NCBI GenBank assembly: GCA_905116865.2
Contig: CAJHNH020001130.1
Location: 132,971-196,970 of the forward strand
DNA: 64,000 bases
Origin: Candidula unifasciata
Lineage: Eukaryota > Mollusca > Gastropoda > Stylommatophora > Geomitridae
Reading direction: 5' to 3'
The translations under genes and the position numbers were made by a program. Shown one piece after another: positions 41,221 to 53,609 of this stretch; position 1 is the first letter of the stretch; each line of letters starts with the position of its first letter. The notes beneath the pieces are model-generated. The model had not been told where the DNA came from, ran no database searches, and saw only the letters and a program-made list of their open reading frames with translations.

Positions 41221-41447
41221 GACTGACTGACTTTCTACCCCACCAGGACATCACACAAGCGATAAACACCCGATGACACAAAGTGCCACCATGTGGATGA
41301 GGATCGCCGTGGAGAGGTCCCAGAAAACGCGTTCAGACATTTGGCCTTATATATGGCCTGCCTATATTGCGGCCCCTGGCAAAAGCCAGAGTAGGGCTTC
41401 AAATGACAAAAAATTTCGTCCTAAAAAGGACGAAATTGGATATACTT
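41221..41447 (+). repeat. Repeat family A, well-preserved copy with perfect terminal hairpin
   Basis: CACCAGGACATCACACAAGC to TTTCGTCCTAAAAAGGACGAAA (the latter an 8-bp stem with a 6-nt loop, near 41415-41436). A GACTGACTGACT run adjoins the other end. Confidence 0.9.
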
Positions 41448-41895
41448 AGAAAATTAAAAAAAGCTCGTTTAAAAGCCAAAACGGAGTGGAAGTCGAAGGC
41501 AGGAGAGCAAGAAGTAGACAACCATACAAGTTGAGGACAGCATCAAGAGACAGACGACTAGCTGTCAGAGAGAGTGTGCTGCTAAGACAAGAGAGAGACT
41601 GTGTTAGAGATACATTGCAGTCAACTTTCCTGTGGAATCGCTGCCAAGATTAAAGAACGATAGACGGCTTCTTAGCAATAGACTACTGAATTGTACATGT
41701 TGGATACTCTGTGGGTGTTGTGGACAGTATCACTTCTGATATTTTACTCTGAAGAAAATCTCATGGTAACAATTTTATATTTGGTAGATTTGGAAGCCTA
41801 GCAGATAATTTTAAAACATATTTCCACCGGGATTTAAACTCACATCAACGAGTGGGAAGAGTACAAGCCCCTTCGTTGCCACAGCTTCACAAATA

Positions 41896-42155
41896 CTTCT
41901 TCTTCACGTTCACCAGCTGTAAACTGTGGCGGTAAGTCGGAAAGTTCTGGATGTTCATCCACTTCTGGACTTTGATCTTGTTCCAGAACTTGAATTTTGC
42001 ATGCACATTAGTTTGCAGATCTGACTTATTTGTATGCATCTAGTTGGGTCCTTGCCTCTCAAGCAGATGCACTCCAACTTCAACGAAAACACCCCTTAAT
42101 TAGTCACCTTTTACGACTTGCTTGAGAAAGGGGCAGGTCTACCCCACTTTCCGAA
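41896..42155 (+). repeat. Family B copy
   Basis: CTTCTTCACGTTCACCAGCT, GGAAAGTTCTGGATGTTCAT, CTTCTGGACTTTGATCTTGT and the CCTCTCAAGCAGATGCACTCC block. It is full length. Confidence 0.82.
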
Positions 42156-42482
42156 AAAGCAATGGTATGAATGTGTTGTTTTTGTTCTATCCATTTTGCC
42201 ACTACACGACGTAATTTTTTTTTAAACTAGTTCCCTTGATTGTCCCTATCTAAGAATTTACTGCCATTAGCACTATTTACGTGACTTCGAGTTTCAAAAA
42301 TTTCGTGATTCTCGAGTACAGAGGTTCGATTTGCGCTGTTGTCTATTTGTACGTTGTATCTGTTATTCTAATATTTTACACATTTAGAAAGTCTTCGGAG
42401 GCATCAATGATCGATGTTGTGATTCCATTCAGCTATCCATTTATCTCGTCGTCTGGACAGGGCTGCAGGCTAAACCAGTTCA

Positions 42483-42600
<118 letters not shown>

Positions 42601-43168
42601 AGTAAATCTGAACTTGCAAACACCGTAACGTCGCTTGCCACACCACCCTCCCCCCAAAGGCGATGGCATCATATGCGTGTCAAAACTGTGGGGCCAGGGC
42701 AACTGAAAGTGACAGTGAAAAATTCAACAAAACAAACAAATACATCCTTACATTCAAGGGTTAATGTTCGGCCCCAGGTGTTGATCGTACTCTGCTTTGT
42801 CTTTCCGGAACCAATCCCCCACCCCATTACTGCTTTTGGTAAAAGGCCTTATCTTCTATTATCGTAAAAGTACGTTCCGTTTTCAGAGACCCGAGCACAG
42901 TTCTTGTGTCGACCGACTGTAGCATCAGATACATTTGGAGGAAACAAAGGGGCAAAGAACGCAAGCTATAAATTAACTTGACTATCCCAAACAGACATGT
43001 CTCTTTTCTCCCCAGCAATTATTGTGTCCTTTCAATTAAAAAATATTGTTCATCAGACTGGAATAGACAAAATAAAATGTTCTTTGGGATTCATGTTTCA
43101 GATAATTGTAGCGTTTCCTGAACCGCGGTGAATATCCTTGGTTTGATCATCTTACTGGAACAGCTTTT

Positions 43169-43195
43169 TGTTGTTGTTGTTGTTGTTGTTGTTGT

Positions 43196-43242
<47 letters not shown>

Positions 43243-43298
43243 CTTCTTCTTCTTCTTTTCTTCTTCTTTCTTCTTCGTCTTTCCTTCTTCTTCTTCTG
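43169..43298. repeat. (GTT)n / (CTT)n microsatellite
   Basis: (TTG)n from 43169 to about 43240, then (TTC)n-rich to 43298. Apparent ORFs are low-complexity artefacts. Confidence 0.96.
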
Positions 43299-43994
43299 TC
43301 GTCTCATTGATACCTTGTTGTATCCCAATGTCGTGTTTTCTGTATTTGTCCAAGATTTCTTGGTAGACGGAAAGCCTGTTTTCCAGTACACTTCACATGT
43401 TTTCCAGAACTAAAACTTATCAGTTGAGCATTGCGCCTATGTTGTTTTGTTATATCAGCCACGGATATAAATTCTTTGCGCTTAGAGCAAACAAACATAA
43501 AACGATCTACGGTTATCGTTATTGTTTGGGAAAAAGCTTCTGATTTGGCTAATCAACCTTGAGCCATGGCTGCAATAGGCGCGGTTTGCCAAATGTAGTT
43601 AAAAAGAAGCAGACGGTTAATCTCGAGTACTGCTATTTGTGAATGTCATTTAAAATGTATTTCCCGAGCATTATTTGATGTCAGACATTCAGATGATGTA
43701 TGTAATCAGCAACAGTTAATTCACTTGCTGAAGTGCCACTACAGCAAGGAGTGAATTTGATGTTTAGATTCAGACTGATGATAACACGCCATGTCTGCTT
43801 TTGTACCGACCAGAAACACGCAGAGATATTCGCTGAAATGTGTTTGTTTACATTATCTGAGTAGGTGTCTGTGGCATTGTGAGCAAATTTTCATTGTTTT
43901 GTTAAACCTGGATTCAGAGTTATCTGCAGGCGATTCGAAAAAAGGCATCCCCCTCCCCCTTTTTCATTTCCACCAACCCCCTAGAAAATTACTT

Positions 43995-44205
43995 ATATTT
44001 TATAGTCCTGTCGGCACTTGGTAATAGATGTGGTCAGCATCACACTGGCCGCCTTTACTTCCCATTAACGCACCTAGTACCCACACAAGGCTGGGTCGAC
44101 ATGGAAGACAAGGTTATTTTTTAAATAAGTTCGGCTCTATCCCGAACCCACGACCTTCCGATAAGCAAGCTAAGGTTTAACTGCTACACCACGGCGACTG
44201 CTTAG
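43995..44205 (-). repeat. SINE family C, minus-strand copy with tRNA-like head
   Basis: AATAGATGTGGTCAGCATCA, CTGGCCGCCTTTACTTCCCA, then GGCTGGGTCGACATGGAAGA and the complement of a B box (CCGAACCCACGACC) with ACACCACGGCGAC at the head end. Confidence 0.8.
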
Positions 44206-44683
44206 TTAAGAATAGTATTCCACAACAAACGCTTAGGATCTCGAAACCATTGTTGCTATGACAGGTAATTGGCATGCGGAGCTCTCAGCCGGTCTGCAAA
44301 TCTTTCCTCCTGTTGTCATCATATAAACATAGTAAAATTAGGTACGCTGGTAAGACTCGGCGTAAACAGTTTAAACATAATACCCAGGTAACGAATACTA
44401 AATAATACTCAAACTGTGTGACTAGAACACTCAATGGGATGAATTGGTGAGACGATTGCAAACACAATCGAACCTGTGCTCCGATGGGATCTGTGTGCAC
44501 TTGCCATGTGCTCTGTGCTAGGCCCTGGAAGATAAATAAAAATTAAGTGAAGTTACAGTTTAAAAAACCAAATAGTAGAATTTTTAAAAATTATTAAATT
44601 CTGAATAATATTGTGCCAAGTTGTGAATTTCGCGCCTCCTCTAGCTAACGACGCTTCCTTCTCATCTCTCTCTCTTGTTATAC

Positions 44684-44870
44684 CCCCACCAGTGCATCAC
44701 ACAAATGATAAACAACCGGTGACAAAAAGTGCCACCACGAGGATGAGGATCATCCGTGGAGAAGTCCCGGAAACCCCGTTCAGCCGTTAGGCCATATTTA
44801 TGGCCCAGCAAAAGCCGAAGTGGGGCTTGAAAATAAAATAAAAAATTGCATTCCACTAGGGAACGGCTTA
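44684..44870 (+). repeat. Repeat family A copy
   Basis: CACCAGTGCATCACACAAAT, AAAAAGTGCCACCACGAGGA, TAGGCCATATTTATGGCC, AAGCCGAAGTGGGGCTT. An internal segment (TATATTGCGGCCCC) is deleted. Confidence 0.82.
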
Positions 44871-46317
44871 ATTAAATAATTCCCCTTATAGAAGGCTTCT
44901 TGAAAGAAAATAACATCAAAATTGGAGAAACCGAAAGTATAAAAAGATATTCAGGGACATCTCAAAGCTCTGAAATACTTGTTTGAGCATTATTCTAAAG
45001 AATAATGATGACTTGAACCGGTACTGAATGTTTCCAGCGAAAAAAAAAAAAAAATGTTTTCTGTTCAGCCGAATACAAAGTCATCATAGATTTGCCATCT
45101 CACCGCAAACTAAAAAACGCGTGTCAGAAACGGAATTTTGACTGCATTTGCTAGCTGAATTAAAAATCTTTTGAGTAAGCAAAGTTAATATCTGTCGAGA
45201 GGAATTCTCCGCCAATAGAAAACAAAACACAGAAGCCGCTAAACTGTACGTTCGAATGTCCTTTTTATCTGTTAAATCTGAAATAAGAAACATTTGAAGC
45301 TGGAATCACGGGTGTCTTATCAACTGTTTGTCCGTTAATTTGTGGACCTTACAGCTGCTTTAACCAACAAAGTAGAATCTTTTGTAACGCAAAAAGCTTG
45401 ATTTATTGAGCTTTGCTAGAACTTTTATATATCGCCAAGTTTTGAAAACATTACGTGTATTTGTGGTAGTCGAAAATAAATTGATACTTTCATTGCATGT
45501 TTAGATAGATTCTCTTAACTTTAAAGTCCCTTACTTTTTTTCAGCCCCTCTTTTCCCACTTCGTAACATTACTTCTACAATTATAACAACATTAACTTGT
45601 AAGATATAAGGTACTTTAGACCTAAAAAGCATCGCCATAGAAATTGATTCTAAAAAAAAAAAAAAAAATACCGGCTCTTAAAGTCAGAAATTGAGAACAA
45701 CTAACCTAGAGCCATTTATGAGCTTGATGGCCTTTATGCTTCAACGGCGATACAAGGACGGCATCAAAAGGCAATAGAAATTGTTGGACACGTCCAATTT
45801 AATAACATTAGTGGCACTGACGAAATTATTTGGTAATCATGTGTTTATACCCGCGAAATAAAGCGGCACGCCAGTGAACATTTCAATGACTCCTCCCAGC
45901 TTCCAGGTACAACTAGTCAGGCTTCATCGAAATTAGTAGAGACCCAAATCACAGCTAATTCAGACACCTACACATACAATCTTAGCTACTGCTTAAAACT
46001 TCACTCTTCATTATTCGGGACAACTTGCTCTTTCATTTCCCGTCCAGCCATCCAAAATCTTACTGGAAAAATTCTCTTAAAAAACGGAAATCCGCTGATT
46101 CTGTTGAAAGCTCCGAATTCCTGTCAAGTATTTTAGACCTTTGATTGAAGTCTGAATTAAGGTCAAATTTACACAAACAATATTCTTGTTTGATCTTCAC
46201 CAGTCTTGTCACGTTTACCACTCACACATTTAGTAATCACTGATGTCATAGAGCAAATTTTGAATGTTTTTACACCGACGCTGGAGGAAAGAACACAAAG
46301 TGGCGTCTGCTTGCTTG

Positions 46318-46520
46318 TTATACCTCACTAGGACATCACACAAGCGATAAACACCCGATGACACAAAGTGCCACCATGTTGATGAGGATCACCCGTGAAA
46401 TGGTCCTAGAAACCACGTTCAGCCATTAGACCATATTTATGGCCGGGCTATATTGCGGCACCTTGGGTAGAACCAGGGTGGGCTTCAAAATAACGAAAAA
46501 TAATTTTACAGGAAGATTCC
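46318..46520 (+). repeat. Repeat family A copy
   Basis: CACTAGGACATCACACAAGC, AAAGTGCCACCATGTTGATG, GGGCTATATTGCGGCACCTT. The hairpin end is degraded. Confidence 0.82.
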
Positions 46521-46747
46521 GGTTATGCAAGTGGCGTCTTGAAAGAAAGTAAATTTATGTTTATGAAATTCAAGTTTTCTTTATTATCGCCCTCAGTCAG
46601 ATAATGTCAGTAATTTAAACGTTTTTATCAAACTATACGATACTGTTTCACGAGATGCGGTTACTTTAACTTTTCCCATGTCGTGCTGAAAGAAAAGTTC
46701 AAAAGCATATGCCATGTTTTGATGACGTAACTGTTACTTCAAAGAAA

Positions 46748-46972
46748 TCTTCTTCTTTTTCTTATTTTCGTTCACCGGCTGTAAACTCTGGCAGAAAGTT
46801 CTGGTTGCTCGTTCATTCCTGGACCACCAGAACTGTTCCATAACCTCAGTGCTGAGTGTGCGTCCGTTTTACAGATCTGACTCATTTGTATGCAGACTGT
46901 ACGTTCCTTGACTCTGAGACAGGTGTACTCCGGCTTCGAAGGACGCTCAAAAGTAGTCGACTCTTACGAGAT
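46748..46972 (+). repeat. Family B copy truncated by a tandem array
   Basis: CGTTCACCGGCTGTAAACTC to AGTCGACTCTTACGAGATGC. It switches directly into the 71-bp array at the point where other copies read GACTCTTACGACATGC. Confidence 0.82.
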
Positions 46973-47495
46973 GCAGGTCACACCTGGGTCTTGTAGTATA
47001 GTGGTAGAGTTAGTTGTCATGTAGCCATCATACCCACAGAGATGCAGGTCACACCTGGCTGTTGTAGTATTTTGGTAGAGTTAGTTGTCATGTAGCCACC
47101 ATACCCAAAGAGATGCAGGTCACACCTGGCTGTTGTAGTATGGTGGTAGAGTTAGTTGTCATGTAGCCACTCTAAACGCAGAGTTGCAGGTCACACCTGG
47201 CTGTTGTAGTATGGTGGTAGAGTTAGTTGTCATGTAGCCACTCTAAACGCAGAGTTGCAGGTCACACCTGGCTGTTGTAGTATGGTGGTAGAGTAAGTTG
47301 TCATGTAGCCACCATACCCACAGAGATGCAAGTCACACCTGGCTGTTGTAGTATGGTGGTCAAGTTAGTTGTCATGTAGCCACCATACCCAAAGAGTTGC
47401 AGGTCACACTTGGCTGTTGTAGTATGGTGGTAGAGTTAGTTGTCATGTAGCCACCATACCCACAGAGTTGCAGGTCACACCTGGCTGTTGTAGCT
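46968..47495 (+). repeat. 71-bp tandem array, about 7 units
   Basis: The unit begins GAGATGCAGGTCACACCTGG, followed by CTGTTGTAGTATGGTGGTAG and AGTTAGTTGTCATGTAGCCA. The first unit has TAGTATAGTGGTAGAG, which resembles a tRNA D arm, and every unit has the inverted repeat CAGGTCACACCTG. The period is close to tRNA length, but no clover-leaf can be closed with confidence. Confidence 0.9.
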
Positions 47496-47669
47496 GTTAT
47501 GTGCCCAAATTATAATTTTTTGGAGGCTGAACGGGGTAGCTTGGATCTACTTTGCTGGTCTGCCGTCCATATTGAGACTTTCAAACACATGATGGCTATG
47601 CTAAAACTGTAGAAAGCATCATGGAGATGAACAAGCGGATCGATCTAGTAATGTTCGGTAAATATTTCA

Positions 47670-47780
47670 TTACTTGGGAAGTAAAGGCGTCTGGCGGGAT
47701 GTTGACCGCATTACTCACCGAGTACCGTTGGTTTATAAAATATATGTCTATCTCTATATGTCCAATAAACTTGAAAATGA
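47670..47780 (+). repeat. SINE family C fragment
   Basis: GGGAAGTAAAGGCGTCTGGC, CGCATTACTCACCGAGTACC, GTTGGTTTATAAAATATATG. This is the body only. Confidence 0.65.
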
Positions 47781-47899
47781 AAACAAATGCACACCAAGAA
47801 AGACCTGGATACACAACTTGTCTGAACATACAGGTCCAAACGTAAACATCACATCCATTGCACTGACAAAAGTGGAGAGAACTAATCATCGCGTCTACA

Positions 47900-50480
47900 G
47901 CTGTTGGTGATCCAACAACTAGTTGTTATGACACTATGTTGATGTTGCCTATATTTGATTTTGTCTTTATAAATTATTGTGCATTGCATTGATTGGCAAT
48001 CTCACGCAAATCCATAAGAGCGAAACAAACTCCGTGAACGATACAAAGTAGTAAACATGGAAAGTTTTACACTCCCAGATCGTTACACGATTAAAGTTGA
48101 GAGGACCGACTTAATTTCACTGGGTTTTAATGTATATGGCTCGGTCTTTCTACGGCGCTCTATGTGAACTGTTAACTGCCTGCCCAGCGCGTCACAAAAA
48201 GCAGGAACTCCGTAGTTCCAGTTACGATCCCTTGTCCGCTCATTCGCGTACTGCATAAATGATGAGTATATTAACTGCGCTTATTTTGGTGAAACTTTTA
48301 AAAATATTCCACTTTCCTTAAGAAACCAGAGTTGCCCGATTCGTGTCTTCACTAGTCATCACAGTGTGGATAAATGGGCTGGAACTGGCCCAGAGAGTAG
48401 GCAGTAGAGTGAAATGTAGCAATGGAAATAAAAGGAAACAGTCTGATGGAACTGTTGGATGTTAATGCCGTGTGGAGAAAAAAACTCATAGAGAGAAGAG
48501 ATGATGTTGCAGTAATTGCGAACTATTTCTTAAGAAAAGAAAGACTATATGGTTATGATGTAAACATTCACAGTAATTCAAAGTTATAACATGAAAAGGC
48601 ACCAGTTTGGGGCCGCCATTACACACATCAGAAAGACGTTATTACTCCAAAGACTGAAGTCACATCCAACATTAATTTCGCCCAAAAGATAGGTGTACAA
48701 AAGCTACATAAGTGCCGAGAGACTTACCCGAGATACCCGTTAAGCATTGGGATGTCATTTACTGTGTGATTCTTGGGTGCGGTTACCACATTCACAGATT
48801 CAGCCAGTAATTGATATCAGAGAAGGGTTGTAGGTAAAACGAATGTTATCTTAAAAGGCAAAGAGCGAGAGAAGAAAACACAACGTAACGAGCAGCATGG
48901 GAGATGGATTGATCAGCAGGTTTGGCACAAAGAGGGTTAAAAAAATAGAAAAGAAAGCAAGCAGGCGATTACAGTTTGATTTGGCAGGTTGGCCAACTGA
49001 TTTCTGAAAATGTTAAAGACACAACTGTGCATTAAAGATGACTGACAAACGATAAGCCATAGATTCCTTTGTGAAAACAAGTCGTTAAACGAGTTCTTGC
49101 ATACGTAAAACAAAAAACTAACGTCGTCGGCATAGATCGCACTCTAGGGGGAAAAGACAATCAGTAAACAGATAACTCAAGCGATACAGCGCTTGTCTTT
49201 CTTGCTTATATTGTAAGTTACAAGGTATCAGTAATTTATCGCTCTGAAGAAAGAAAGGAAACTAACAGAAAAAAAAAAAAAAACCCACACACAAAACTCA
49301 CCGCCCCGCTGGTAAACTGATAGTGAATGTGTTTAAAATATTCGCTGCAATGTTAGATCTCGGGGGATTATCATAGATGGCGTCATTGTGTTACATAATG
49401 ATATAACATTAAATAATGAAATTTCAAGATACAGAGAAAATAATGCTTGTGTGTGACCATTTGTGTGTATATGATATGGAAGTTTTAGCACTTTAAGGAA
49501 TACGACACACCCCCCCCCCCCCCCCCCCCCCAATAAGAAGAAAATCATGTTAACTCTGTGCTGTGATGCGCTGTTTGTGTCACCCCTAGGTCAGAGAAAT
49601 GAAGCTATGTATAGTGTCTCCAGGGCTTACGACCTATTCCGACTAAAAGGTTGCAAGTCGAACTGGTCGTAAGTCGAATTTATATTTTACAACAATATTT
49701 TCATTCAACTGGCTTAAAAAAATTATATGTACAACACACAATTTTAATCTATGTACGTATAATTATTGTGGTTCTAGTAACAAAGTCGAGCCCAGGATAA
49801 TAGTGATTCCCCTTGCCATTCATGCTGTGTAAGTTCAAAGGACCTCTTCTACGTTGCGGGTGTGTAATGTTTACTGTTAACGCTTAGCCGTTCGCTGTAT
49901 TCTCACCGCTGCGTGATAATTTTCACCTTCTGCTACCTACGCCACAGTGGGACAGTATGGAAACAGTGATATCTTTCTATTGCTACCTTCCTTCTAAGTG
50001 CAAGGTAGAAATACAAAAACATCCCAGCTGCAATACTCAAGAATCGTCGAGCCTGCTGCACTTCCCCCTGCAGTACTTCTTACTTGTACATAAATAGACT
50101 TACAAAAACACAACCCCACACAAACATTACATACGCCGAGCGAATGACAAACCAAGCCAAATCATAATATCTATAGCAACGGAGAAGAGGTCATTCTAAA
50201 TAAATGGCAAGGGAAGTCATATATATCATATATCTTGTCCTGGGCTCTACTTTGTTACTATAACTATTATTGTATATAATTTTAAAAAAATTAATAGGAT
50301 TCACTCTATCGCATCAGTTCTGCAAAAGTTTTGACACTGATAATGTAGCTTTTTTGTGTGTGTTTATTTATTTGCGCTGGTTAAGTCGCAAAATGCGCTA
50401 GTCAAGGAGAAAATGTACTGCCTACACATTACTTGTATTTTCATGACTTCATGTTACATAAAACGATATATATAGTACAC
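47900..50480. other. Spacer without recognised genes
   Basis: No exon with flanking splice sites and family similarity could be found on either strand. It contains a C-run at 49508-49531. A TAAGTCGAATT stretch and its partial complement near 49640-49690 and 50380-50400 might mark a further transposon, but I cannot define its ends. Confidence 0.5.
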
Positions 50481-50487
50481 AATATTG

Positions 50488-51585
50488 GAGTCTCCAGTTT
50501 CGTCTTTTTTAGGACGAAATCTTTTGTTTTTTGAAGCGCTACTCTGACTTTTGCCAGAGGCCGCAATATAGGCAGGCCATAAATATGGCCAATTGTCTGA
50601 ACGCGGTTTCTGGGACTTCACCACGGCGATCCTCATCCACATGGTGGCACTTTGTGTCATCGGGTGTGTATCGCTTGTGTGATGTCCTGGTGGTGTAGAA
50701 AGTCAGTCACATAAAAGGATCAAATCTAGTTTCGTCCTTTTTAGGACGAATATTTTTTGTTATTTGAAGCCCCACCCTGGCTTTTGTCAGGGGCCGCAAT
50801 ATAGACAGGCTATAAATATGGCCAATTGTCTGAACGCGGTTTCTGGGACCTCTCGACGGCGATCCTCATCCACATGGTGACACTTTGTGTCATCGGGTGT
50901 TTATCGCTTGTGTGATGTCCTGGTGGGGTAGAGAGTCAGTCAATCACATAAAAGCATCAAAAAGAAAAACTTTTTCAGTACTTTTTGGCAAAATAAAATA
51001 CTCTAAATTTTAAAACTGTAAATGGTGGTCCAAAGGACGTTGTGCCGAAAAGCGCACCCCCCTACGATATACGCCTGGCCTAATCAAAGGGAGACAACAC
51101 AAACTGGACACACCAAGTAAGACAAGGAAAGGCACAAGTAACAACAGGGTAGAGGACGAGCGGTCTGATTCGGATGAAAACATCAAGCCCAGAAATGGCG
51201 CAAACACTAGAATTTAGTCACGAAATGACGCAAATAACCCAGACCACAAATATAGGCGGAGACTGTTAGCAGCCTCGGCTAGCTAGCAGCAGTCTGAAAG
51301 TGGTCGAACCTTTTCATTTTTTTCTCAAAAGTACTAGGACTTGGACATAAAAGGATTAGAATATATATATTATGCCGTCCTTTTCAGAATGACATTTTTC
51401 GTTATTTGAAGACCCACCCTGGCTCTTGCCAGGGGCCGCAATATAACCAGGCCATAAATAAGCCTAATGGCTGAACGCGGTTTCTGGGACCTCTCCACGG
51501 TGATCCTCCTCCACATGGTGTCATCGGGTGTTTATCGCTTGTGTGATGTCCTGGTGGAGTAGAAAGTCAGTCAGTCGACATAAAA
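50488..51585 (-). repeat. Cluster of three family A copies, all minus strand
   Basis: Copies at about 50488-50707, 50729-50948 and 51371-51585. The first two retain the hairpin (TTTCGTCCTTTTTAGGACGAA in the second), and each ends in a (CAGT)n-like run next to AGAAAGTCAGTCA. They are ordered head to tail. Confidence 0.9.
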
Positions 51586-51599
51586 GGATGGGACATGAA

Positions 51600-52924
51600 G
51601 CCAACGGGAAATTGGCAGCTGCATCATGCTAACTTCATTGTTCATTGTTCGTTTAAAGATTATCTTCATCGCATATCTGATGTAATCATAAGTGCTCCAA
51701 TCTCCCCCAGAATTTGTCTCCGTTGTATTTTTTTTTTAGGCTCTCATTCTGTTATGGCTAATGTAACGACGGGTAGCTCCCTCATAGTTTTCCCTCTTGC
51801 TGCTCCAGTTAGTATGCAGTCTATTTATTGAGCAGCTGTTTTCCACGAAACTATAAGCCTAACAATGTTAGGTCTCTGGTATGGCATTGACGATCTCTCT
51901 CCTATCCACAGACGGCTCATTCCTAATAGTCGCACTGTCAACCATTGGTCTGCTGTCTCAATGCCCTTTACACCCGATACAAAAATGAAGGTAATTTTGC
52001 AAAACACTGCGGACTGTATCAGTATATATCCTGTCTTGATCTTCTGTAGCATACTCATTTAGTTGCTGAGAAACCATGTATTTGTGAATTCCTGAGTTTT
52101 CAGCCATTCTTGAACCTTTGTCACAGCCAGAGCTTCACTGCCATGCTGCTGGTGGTAGAAGCAAAGGCTCTACTGTCTTCTTTGATGACTTTTCCTTTAC
52201 TTCTTTGCTGTGAAAGCCCACACATGTCGCTTCTGACGAATCACAGAACCATATGTATGTATAGCAACATCTTTCGGTGATGTGTGTTCCTTCCTCCACC
52301 AGTGCTCTCCCTTCTGCATTAACTACTGATGGCGCCAAATAACGACATTGTTTTGTCATGGTGATAACTGCCACAAAGTACTGTTTGTATTCGTTTGACA
52401 TGAGCAACAGTTCCTTTCCACAGTTTATGTCATAACGGGAAATCGTCTGTGCACGACCCAACTAAGACTGGTCTCGTTTCAGTCTGTTGCAGTTACGCCT
52501 GTTCGGTTCTTTGTGCAGTGCGTGTGGAACGAGACCTCGGTGACCTACTATTTATAACTGGAAGATCTAGTAGGTATCTCATTGCTCTACATGATGTGTC
52601 TTTGGTGCAGCCAGGGATGATACAAATTGCTTCATTTTGAACCTTTTCCAGTCTGTCGATTTGTGTGTGTTGCTAAGGGGTGAGGATTGCCAGTGAATAT
52701 TCTCAAACAGAGATGATCAAATGTGACTAAACGCTTTTGTTGACCACACATGGTAGCCATAACTTACTTTACAGCCAAACCCTTCCCGACCTTGATGATC
52801 ATAGCATCAGCTTGGAATCTGCATCTATGGCTTTATTCAAAACTTACTCGTAGGTGTTTTAAAAATTGCTATCTCTTCACTTTTCATATGCACAGACGGC
52901 GTTATTGTGTTAACTTTGTGACTG

Positions 52925-52995
<71 letters not shown>

Positions 52996-53560
52996 CAATT
53001 TACAGTCGCGTTTGCATTATTAATCTGTCCTCCCGAGGTTTGACATCAATCTGCTATGCGTTTCAGTTCCTTTTGGAGTTCTCCTACACTTATGCCTCCG
53101 TTCTTGCTTAGGTGGTTCTCTAGTATGTCAGCGTATGAGTATGTTCTTCCTTCACCTAGGATTTGATATTTTGTTACATCTATAGTGAAAATACTGAAGA
53201 GGACGGGATAAAGGTGATCCCTGAGTGTATGGCTGTCAATTCCGAGATTCACTTTCCACATTTAAAAACAACCTATCTCTTGAAGCTGCGATCCAGTTAA
53301 GGAGTCTGGGGGCAAATGTGGATATTTACAAGCTGGTGTTTGCTTTTTTCATAATTAAACTTGTTGTATGCATCTTCCAAGTCTAGCATCACAGCAAATG
53401 TTTCAACCACTGCTTGGAAACCTTCACAGACATCGTAAGCAAACTTAAGCATTGCTCGGTGTGGTCTGTATCCTCCCAGTGTTATGGTAGTCTGCCTGTT
53501 TGTTCTAGTTTTTGAGTAATTTTCGTTGCCACTGTTTTCTTCCTTGCAGTTTTCCAGTCG
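51600..53560 (-). pseudogene. Decayed LINE with RT and RNase H remnants
   Basis: Broken minus-strand frames give TLGGYRPHRAMLKFAYDVCE, then VMLDLEDAYNK (RT motif A region), HLYPVLFSIFTIDVTK (motif B region), SYADIL (YADD-like), EKVQNEAICIIPGCTKDTSC-like, and near the 3' end FVSGVKGIETADQWL, an RNase H HVGIxGNExAD remnant. A CA microsatellite (52926-52993) interrupts it. The pattern resembles Jockey/I-like elements but is much older than the copy at 29957. Confidence 0.65.
52926..52993. repeat. (CA)n microsatellite, 34 units
   Basis: Uninterrupted CA dinucleotides inside the decayed LINE. Confidence 0.98.
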
Positions 53561-53609
53561 TGTTTGCGTTCTGATAATTCATGCTAAGGCTCTTATTTAA
53601 CATACATTA

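Noticed and set aside
43128..43413. Poly-Val/Cys/Leu and poly-Asn/Gln ORFs
   Set aside because: Encoded by (GTT)n/(CTT)n microsatellite.
47596..47910. Overlapping ORFs of 74-97 residues on both strands
   Set aside because: They cover a family C SINE fragment and flanks and have no domain or splice context.
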